A stretch of DNA of 64,000 bases from Marsupella aquatica (taxonomy: Eukaryota > Marchantiophyta): the NCBI GenBank assembly GCA_973895155.1, contig OZ316898.1:2046001-2110000 (forward strand), written 5' to 3'. A model generated the notes under the pieces. That model saw only the letters and a list, made by a program, of their open reading frames with translations, had not been told where the DNA came from and made no database searches. Below are positions 57,421-64,000 of this stretch, one piece after another (position 1 is the first letter of the stretch; each line of letters starts with the position of its first letter). The translations under genes were made by a program, and so were the position numbers.

Positions 57421-59843
57421 ACTTGTGGGTCACTTTTTATTACAAATGACTTAAAATAGAAATGGACCAAGCAGTTAGAAGAAGAGACCACCAAGAGAGG
57501 TGGTCTAAAATCTAAGACAAAAGAGTGCTCCACATAAGCAAAAATTGGGCCCCATTGTATTCCATGTAGGATTGGTAACAGGTTCGGTTGAAAGTGCCCC
57601 CAAGGTTTTGTAAAGTGAACAACAGCAATTTCTCTCAAATGGATGGCCTTGATCAGATCTTGGATACAAAAAAAATGTAAAAACTGCCCCCAACTTCTTG
57701 TAAAGCCACCCTTATTCACTTTTGAGTGTGGATACTTCAAGCACGGCCAGTGGGTAGGGAAAGTCTTTCAGGGCCAGTTGCCTTGAATGCGGCAACCTGT
57801 GGACTCTGCCCCCATCCTGACCTCCTTTTCCCATCCATAATTTCAAAGCAATATTTACTCACGTCACAAGATTCTGGGTATGCCTGGAACCTTAACCAGA
57901 CATGGCTTACACACCCAGAGCCAAACCCAGAGCCAAATCTGTACAGGCACGGCATTCCCTTTATGCAGACTACAGCCTTTGCACCTAGAGTGTTATGGAA
58001 TATAGCTAGCCATCGGGTGGGTTTGACCAAAATATAGCTAGCCAGATCGAAATAAAGCAAATTCAAGACTTTGGTAGTCTCTGTGGGTAGGGAATATGGA
58101 CAACAGAACAGTGTGGGAACGTGGGGTACCGCATTATTCTCTGATTGAAAATAGTATTGTCATTTGGAAGACCCTCTGCACCCGTTTCTGAATGCAGTAT
58201 AATATCTTCAACAAAAGTCGAGGAAATTGATGAAACTGCATATCAGAGAATTGGAGAGGAAAAGAAGCACAATCGGATGTGAAGAGCTCGAGCCTAGCCT
58301 CAGGTCCTCCACGATCGATACACCAAGATCAAAGAGTAGTAAGTTCATCAATATGGAACAAAATGCTGGGGTCGAGGGCAGAAGTCTAGGCTATGCTTCT
58401 GATTTGCTACGGTACTCGACGTCTACAAGCGTTCTACTGCTTGTTGGAGTGTTGACTCTCGTGATTGGCGTGGTGAGCTATGGATCGTGGAGGAAGAAGA
58501 TTACCAATTTGCCACCGGGGCCCCGCAATTGGCCAGTCATTGGAGCCCTCTTGGAGATGGAGCCGCTCTTCTACAGGACCTGCGAGAAATTCTCAACGAA
58601 GTACGGGCCCGTCGTGTTCTTCCGCTTGGGAGTTCAATCCATGGTGGTGGTGTCCTCCGGCGAGGCTGCAGAACAGCTTCTGAAACACAAAGACGCGGAG
58701 TTTTGCCACAGAACCACCGCAATGACCAGATCTGCTGTGAAATACGTAGCGATCGGTGGAAAAGGCCTTCCGTTCTCGAACTACGATGCTGAGTACAAAC
58801 TGCACAGAAAGCTCCTCGTTACGGAGAATTTCACCTTGGCAAAGCTCAAGACATCCGAGAAGATCCGGACCCACGAGATGGCAGTCATGGTGGAGACGAT
58901 AGTCAGCGTAAGCCGGAGCAGTGGCCATAGTTCCAAAGTTAGCGAAGAAAATAGTATCACTTCGCCGATTGGCATGCGGTCCACTGTAATGACCATGATC
59001 CAGAACATCTTGTTTTCGCTGGCCGTCGGCAAGAGGTTCGATAGTTTGCCGCCCACGGACAAGCTGAGGGTATTCCCGGAATTGTTGGACAGGCTACTGA
59101 AGATCTTCATGGAAGTGAACTTGGTAAGACAAAGTTCACAGTAGAGCAACAAGCATGGATATCTGAAACATAAGATCATGAATCCTGTTTTTCTTAGTCA
59201 TATGGTCTGTTTAAGAATTGTCATTCTGACGGAAACCTCCATAGCTGTTCAATTAAGGTGACAATTCTTTCTAACCCTGAGATGTACTGAACGGCTCCAC
59301 TGTGCTCCTACGCAGCTAGAAATGAAATGAGCTGCTTTTTGTTCTCATCAATTATTGACCTCCAAAGGGTGGCCATTAGGCTAGAGTGTATCAATTACGC
59401 GTCTCTTTCCGCTCGAACACCTTGTAATCGAGCTAAATTCGATGTGAAGGGTTTTCTATGCCATGGATGATTGCCGAAACACTACCGACGTACAGTGGTC
59501 TGCCTGTTTCCGATGAACTACAATGAATACAGGACGTAGACTTGTGCATCGTGAGCAGGATTCGCCACGCAATTTGTAATTAACAACTCATATTGCGGCT
59601 GTCCGGGTGCAGGTAGATTTGTTCCCATGGTTGACGTGGTTTGATCCGCAAGGGTTGGTGAAGATGATGGGAAAGTTTAGCAAAGACCAGAGTCAATTCT
59701 ACGATAATCTATTCGAGGCGACCAGGCGAGAAATGAAGCATAAGAGTGAGTCCGGAATTTGGAACGATGCCGACGAACGAAGCTCGGACCGGAGTCTCGT
59801 GCATGTTCTTCTCAGGGCTCAAGAAGAAGGTCAGCTAGACTCA

Positions 59844-61839
59844 TATAAATACTAGCACAATATACGGAGCCAAGATGGAGGGTCGCCCAAGATGTCATGT
59901 AGCCCAAGATATAGAGAAGAAAAAATATGTTGTGTGGCCTAAGATGCAGGGAAGAGAAAAGATATCCGCAAGGAAAAAAATGTACTCTTGTCCAAGATGT
60001 CATGAAGAAAAAAGATGTATTGTCCAAGATTTGGTGAAGAAATTAAGATGATGTCTTGTTGCCCAAGCTAACATAAAGAGGAACAATGTTGTGTCCCCCA
60101 ATATGTAGTGAAGCTTACTGTCTTGGCTTTGGCAACCCCAATGCCAAGACCCCTTGGGGCAACGAAATGGCTTGGCTGCCTTTTCTTCGAGAAAATGAGG
60201 GTTACATCTCAAGTTTTAGGTAGTTATTGTTTTATCATATATAGCCCAATGCTTGCGCGTTGAGTTAAAGATGTTTATGTGAGAAAAGATATATGTTGAG
60301 GTGAGAGAAAATGTTGAGGTGACGAAAAGATGTCAAGGTGAAAAAGATGATGTCAATGAGAGAAAGAGATGTTGAGGTGAAAAAAAGAAGTCGATGTGAA
60401 AAAAATTCATGAAAGAAAGAGAGGTCAAGGCAAGGCAAGGACAAGATTTATGGATGAAAAAAATTTGTAAATGACAGAAAAAATGTTGAGGTGAGGGAAA
60501 AATGTTGCACTGAGGGAAAAATGTTGCAATAAGATACATATGTCAAGGTGAGAAAAAGGTGAGAGGTTGAGATGAGAAAAGATGGTGAGGTGAAGAAAAG
60601 AAGTAAAGATGAGTAAAAGATATCGAGGAGAGGAAAAACGTTTAGGGTGAGAAAAAATGCTAGAGGCAAGATAAAGATGTCAATGTGAAAAAATAAGCGA
60701 GATAAGTAACGATGTCAAAGTACGGGTTGTGGTGATGTTCAATAAAATGTGTGTTGCACAGACGCAAGATAACGTAACAGTGCTTGCAGGTCCAAACACA
60801 ACCAAGTATCATTTATTATCAAGTTTGTCCAAAAATCTAAAATGAATATCCAATTTTTTAAATTCCAATTTTACTTATTAATTATTTTCAATTAAATTTC
60901 CATCTTGGTCAGGTTTGAGCAAGAGGCAATTGAGATTTAAAGGGCCGGGTATGGATGGATCTATCTGACGGTGTCAAGAAAATGATTTTTAATAAAGGTT
61001 TATGATTAGTTCACATTTTTGATTGAGTTTGTCAAGGGAGGTCTACTTAACCCTAGTTAGTTGATACTGCCCTCCTCATTTTCTTTGGCTTGTTGTATCT
61101 CTTCTTGCTTGGAAACCTTGCACTTCATTTTCATTCAGAGTAAATTAAATGTTCTTTTTGCTTTATTCCTTATCTTTGCTTAGATTTTTATGTTTGTCAT
61201 TTAAAGTACACTGCAAATTTGAAAGATGACCACTCTATAAAATGGTGCACCCTTGTATTATAGTATTTCATAAATAAATAAATAAATAAGTAAATTTTTC
61301 TTTTGTCAAGAAATTTAAATAATTAGGGTAACATGTGAAGACAACAACCGTGTATAAGTGCACCCACGGGTCCCGGCCAAGGGAAGAAGGGCTACCATGC
61401 ACTTCTGCACTCTGCCAAGGTTACTTGAAGGGCATCACTTCGTGAAATTCCATCTGAATATATAGGTCGCCACATATCTTGAGTCTCATTAGCCACTTTC
61501 CTACACAAGGAATATTCTTAGCATCTCCCCCTTAACATGATGCAGCATTTGCCACCCAGGAGAATGTTTCAGTTGTTAACAAGCACCTTGCACTGTGCTA
61601 TAAGTACACACTACCTTATGCACTTCCCCATATATCCCCGGTCTTGATTAATTATGCTATTAGTAGTTCAATACCTGTTTGTCACAAAAATTGTCAAGTT
61701 AGGAGGACTTTACAAAAGGTCCAGGGCACTTGGGAGTTTTTTTCAGCTGGCCATTGCACACACCAAATATAGTGTCCCGTATGTTGTACTAAATACTCGC
61801 CTGGGTTACTTAAGTTTTATTTTCCATCTGGATCACTCA
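59844..61839. mobile_element. Probable 2-kb insertion inside a P450 exon, flanked by ACTCA
   Basis: ACTCA at 59839-59843 recurs at 61835-61839 and the host reading frame resumes immediately after. The insert starts TATAAATACTAGC and ends CATCTGGATC, with no terminal inverted repeat, no LTR and no recognisable ORF. Its left third consists of degenerate GATGT-(C/A)-A-(A/T)-G-rich repeats, and its right end includes a fragment of the dispersed repeat shared with 57145-57290. The element class is unknown, and a 5-bp match could be chance. Confidence 0.45.
59870..60735. repeat. Degenerate purine-rich minisatellite inside the P450 insertion
   Basis: It has two zones. From about 59875 to 60080 there are spaced repeats of CCAAGATGTCATG and GAAGAAAAAAGATGT. 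From about 60260 to 60730 there are units like GTTGAGGTGAGAAAAAGATG and GTCAAGGTGAAAAAGATG, 12-25 bp long and poorly conserved. The plus strand is almost pyrimidine-free over hundreds of bases. Confidence 0.8.
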
Positions 61840-62847
61840 GGCACCAATATAACAGAGACAGGTATGAGGGCAATAATTGAGTGCCTTGTGTCTGCTGGCA
61901 CCGACACCACCGGTTCCCAAGTGGAGTAGGTGCTACTAGCGCTAGCACGTCACCCAGAGGTGTTGCAAAGACTGCAGCGCGAAATTGATGGTATTGTTGG
62001 TACAGAAAGGCCTTTGGAAGAGGCTGACCTCCAAGCTATGCCATTCCTCAATGCTGTCATCTTGGAATCTATGCGCTTGCATGGGGCTGTGCCTTTCTCG
62101 TTTCCTCACGTCAACTTGAAGCCTTCAACCCTGTGTGAGTACTAACCTGCAGTCGTGAGACTGATTAAGGATTCAATTTGAGCATCCTTGAAGTGCTTCA
62201 ACAAATTGAACTTTGAATGAATTTGTGCCGGCTCACTGTTACATTTTGTAGACTAGAGTATATTCCCAAGCAAACAATATCAACTTGCAACTGTAATAAA
62301 GGTCTTTTTTTTATCAAATGAAAATGCAGATTTATGGATCAGGATTTCATAGGATTTTGATTTTGGTCGTGTTTAGGCTTTGACAGTCAAGGACTCACTG
62401 ACACTCTCTTGCGTTGGAACACAATCAGGTGGTTATGACATTCCTCCAAACACTGCGGTGTTCCTGAATAGTTACAGCATTGGTCGGGACCCGAAGGTGT
62501 GGAAGGACCCTCTTCAATTCAATCCTGACAGGTTCATGGAAGGTGGGTTGTCTGCAAATCCCGCTCTCTCCTCCGAAACTATGAAGGCAAATGGCCTTTA
62601 CTACAATCTCCTCCCATTCGGCAGTGGAAGGAGAGTGTGCCCGGGATATAACCTTGCTATGCTGCTAATCTTGAGAACCACTGGGACCCTAGTCCATGCG
62701 TTTGATTGGTCCCCTCCTCGAGGATGTTCTCGAGAGGATCTGAGCATAGACGCAGTAGGATCTTTTCTTCTGCGTCCCAGCCCGGACCTCTACCTTGTAC
62801 CCACGCCTCGCTTGTCATCCCATGTGTACAAGATCAACATCACCTGA

Positions 62848-64000
62848 GTAAACCTTGAGTAAATCTGTGGATCCTGAGGAACTTATTTGGTGTCCTGTAG
62901 TGCTAAAGGAGCTACAGTAAATTCTTGTTGGTTAGGGTGACTTTATCTATGAAGTACATGAATTGTTGTATTTTCTGGTGATGAATCATGTACCTTAATT
63001 TTCACTATAATTTTAGGGGGAGGATAACTACTTGTTATTTATCAACAATTGGGTCTAGTTAATATCAATATTGTAACCCTTATTCTCAACTTTGAGCATA
63101 ATTATATAGTTTCATTTGACTTTGAAGTGAGTGGTTACCATGTTGGACCAAGCCATGTGTGTTGTGTTTATGTATAAGAGGGAACCGCCATTGATATAAA
63201 GGTGATTTCACTAAAGCTGAGTGAACAAGGTAAACTATGAACCATTATACCCTGAACTCAACCATTTGATCTGAAATACAAAGTCTTATTGCAGCTTGAT
63301 GAAGTGACATACAGATCCCAGAGCCTCTCCTCCTCATCCAATCTGCTTAGTCTTTTTCTTCAATTCTCATGAAATCTTTTTGACATGTTTGCGAGAGATC
63401 CATTTGATGCAGTCTCTCGAGGATTTGCTGAAAACTTTCAACACAACAATTGAGAGAAGATAACTCCAGATTGAACAGGGTGCAAGTGGATTGAAACTGC
63501 ACAAGAAGTGCTGAGGATAGATGAGATTGGATAGCAACATGACAATTGCTGCAAGAAGCTTTGATGGTGGAGGCAGCTTGAGTGGTCCACAAAATCCTAA
63601 GCTTCAACGACCTGAATTTGAACCAGTTTGAACCAGGGTAAATGGGATGGAGGCGCTACTACTTTTAAGGACTCCAAACAGTAGACTGTATTTCGGGGTT
63701 AGGGGTGCCCCTAAACCGCTGGAGATGCTCTAAGGGTGGCTTTATAAGATCTTGGGGACAGTTTAAGTGTTTCCTTACCAAAGCTAATCTAGCAGCCTTC
63801 TTACATCCTAAAGATAGTGTGAGCTAAAGTAGAGTTTGGAATCATTTTATGACCCCCAATGTCTTGTAGATCGAGCAAACTACAGCAAATGGTGCTAGAA
63901 TAGTTTACCATGAGACAAATTGGGGACCCACTTCACTAGAAACTCATACAGTCTTAGTTAGGCCCATTCTTTCTGTCAATAAAAAAGCTGATGAGCCGCA
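62848..64000. other. 3' flank of the P450 gene and repeats to the right edge
   Basis: The first 200-300 bp presumably hold the P450 3' UTR. No gene is supported. At about 63690-63715 there is CGCTGGAGATGCTCTAAGG, a word typical of plant MITE or SINE termini, related to TAGAGAGTCTCCAACAG at about 56634 in the opposite sense. From 63720 to 63970 is another copy of the dispersed repeat described at 57145-57420. Confidence 0.45.

Larger units (their letters stand above)
54216..58352. other. Intergenic repeat-rich region upstream of the P450 gene
   Basis: No gene is supported. It contains a dispersed direct repeat (about 55107-55190 and 56128-56215), a minus-strand SINE head near 56959-57013 with a partial second copy, and several fragments of a repeat recognisable by GGAGGACTTTACAA, CACTTGGGAGTTTTTT and CCCCCAAGGTCTTGTAAAG at 57040-57760. 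A GTGTGGATACTTCAAGCACG block occurs at 57051 and 57724. P450 promoter elements should lie just before 58353. Confidence 0.5.
58353..62847 (+). pseudogene. Cytochrome P450 of the CYP71 clan, disrupted by an in-frame stop and an insertion
   Basis: A heme monooxygenase anchored in the ER; the substrate is unknown. The start at 58353 (MEQNAGVEG) precedes a membrane anchor (VLLLVGVLTLVIGVVSYG, residues about 30-47) and the hinge NLPPGPRNWPVIG. Coding segments are 58353-59123 (GTAAGA donor), 59613-59843, 61840-62134 (GTGAGT donor) and 62429-62847. Motifs are AGTDTT (I helix), ESMR (ExxR), FNPDRF and the heme loop FGSGRRVCPG. Two lesions are seen. A TAG at 61927-61929 replaces the usual Trp after SQVE. 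Between 59843 and 61840 there is no splice donor; instead 1,991 bp plus a duplicated ACTCA lie between codons that would be adjacent (QLDS and GTNITETG). Without the insert, the two parts join in frame, so the exon was probably continuous. Confidence 0.88.

Overview
The window reads as nuclear DNA of a land plant. It has plant-type intron-rich housekeeping genes (a kinesin-7 and a TTC27-like TPR gene), a plant cytochrome P450, a Ty1/copia retrotransposon with plant-style LTRs, a Harbinger-like DNA transposon, tRNA-derived SINEs and AT-rich MITEs. A fungal-type fucose-permease-family transporter with an uninterrupted coding region would fit a bryophyte, lycophyte or fern better than a seed plant. 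That placement is only an inference; nothing here fixes the species.

Layout. 1-1274 (minus): first four exons of a kinesin-7 gene that runs off the left edge. 1.3-10.6 kb: repeat-rich intergenic DNA with an AT-rich MITE, a decayed copy of a Harbinger ORF1 and small tandem repeats. 10.9-12.4 kb (minus): an unrecognised multi-exon gene with a SAM-like N-terminus. 13.4-13.9 kb (plus): an unassigned ORF. 15.0-15.7 kb (minus): a frameshifted UTP18 (U3 snoRNP WD40 protein) remnant. 16.5-25.5 kb (plus): a complete 21-exon TTC27 homologue, resolved exon by exon, including an apparent 18-nt microexon. 25.5-32.8 kb: intergenic minisatellites, a foldback repeat, a SINE and a second AT-rich MITE. 32.8-36.8 kb: three successive tandem-repeat families carrying repeated splice-donor motifs, leading into the fucose-permease-like MFS gene. 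38.3-46.5 kb: a 335-bp MITE abutting a 7.8-kb Harbinger-like element with the same termini; both are flanked by perfect 5-bp TANTA target duplications. 47.5-54.2 kb: a young copia element (344-bp LTRs with 3 differences, ACAAC target duplication) whose gag-pol is nevertheless broken. 54.2-64 kb: repeats and a CYP71-clan P450 with an in-frame stop and a 2-kb insertion in an exon.

The genes are independent eukaryotic transcription units; I see no operon or cluster logic. The best candidate for something undescribed is the TANTA-duplicating Harbinger-like element together with its MITE. Next come the fungal-type transporter and the splice-donor-bearing repeat array upstream of it. Exon boundaries and repeat periods were read by eye; no database search was possible.
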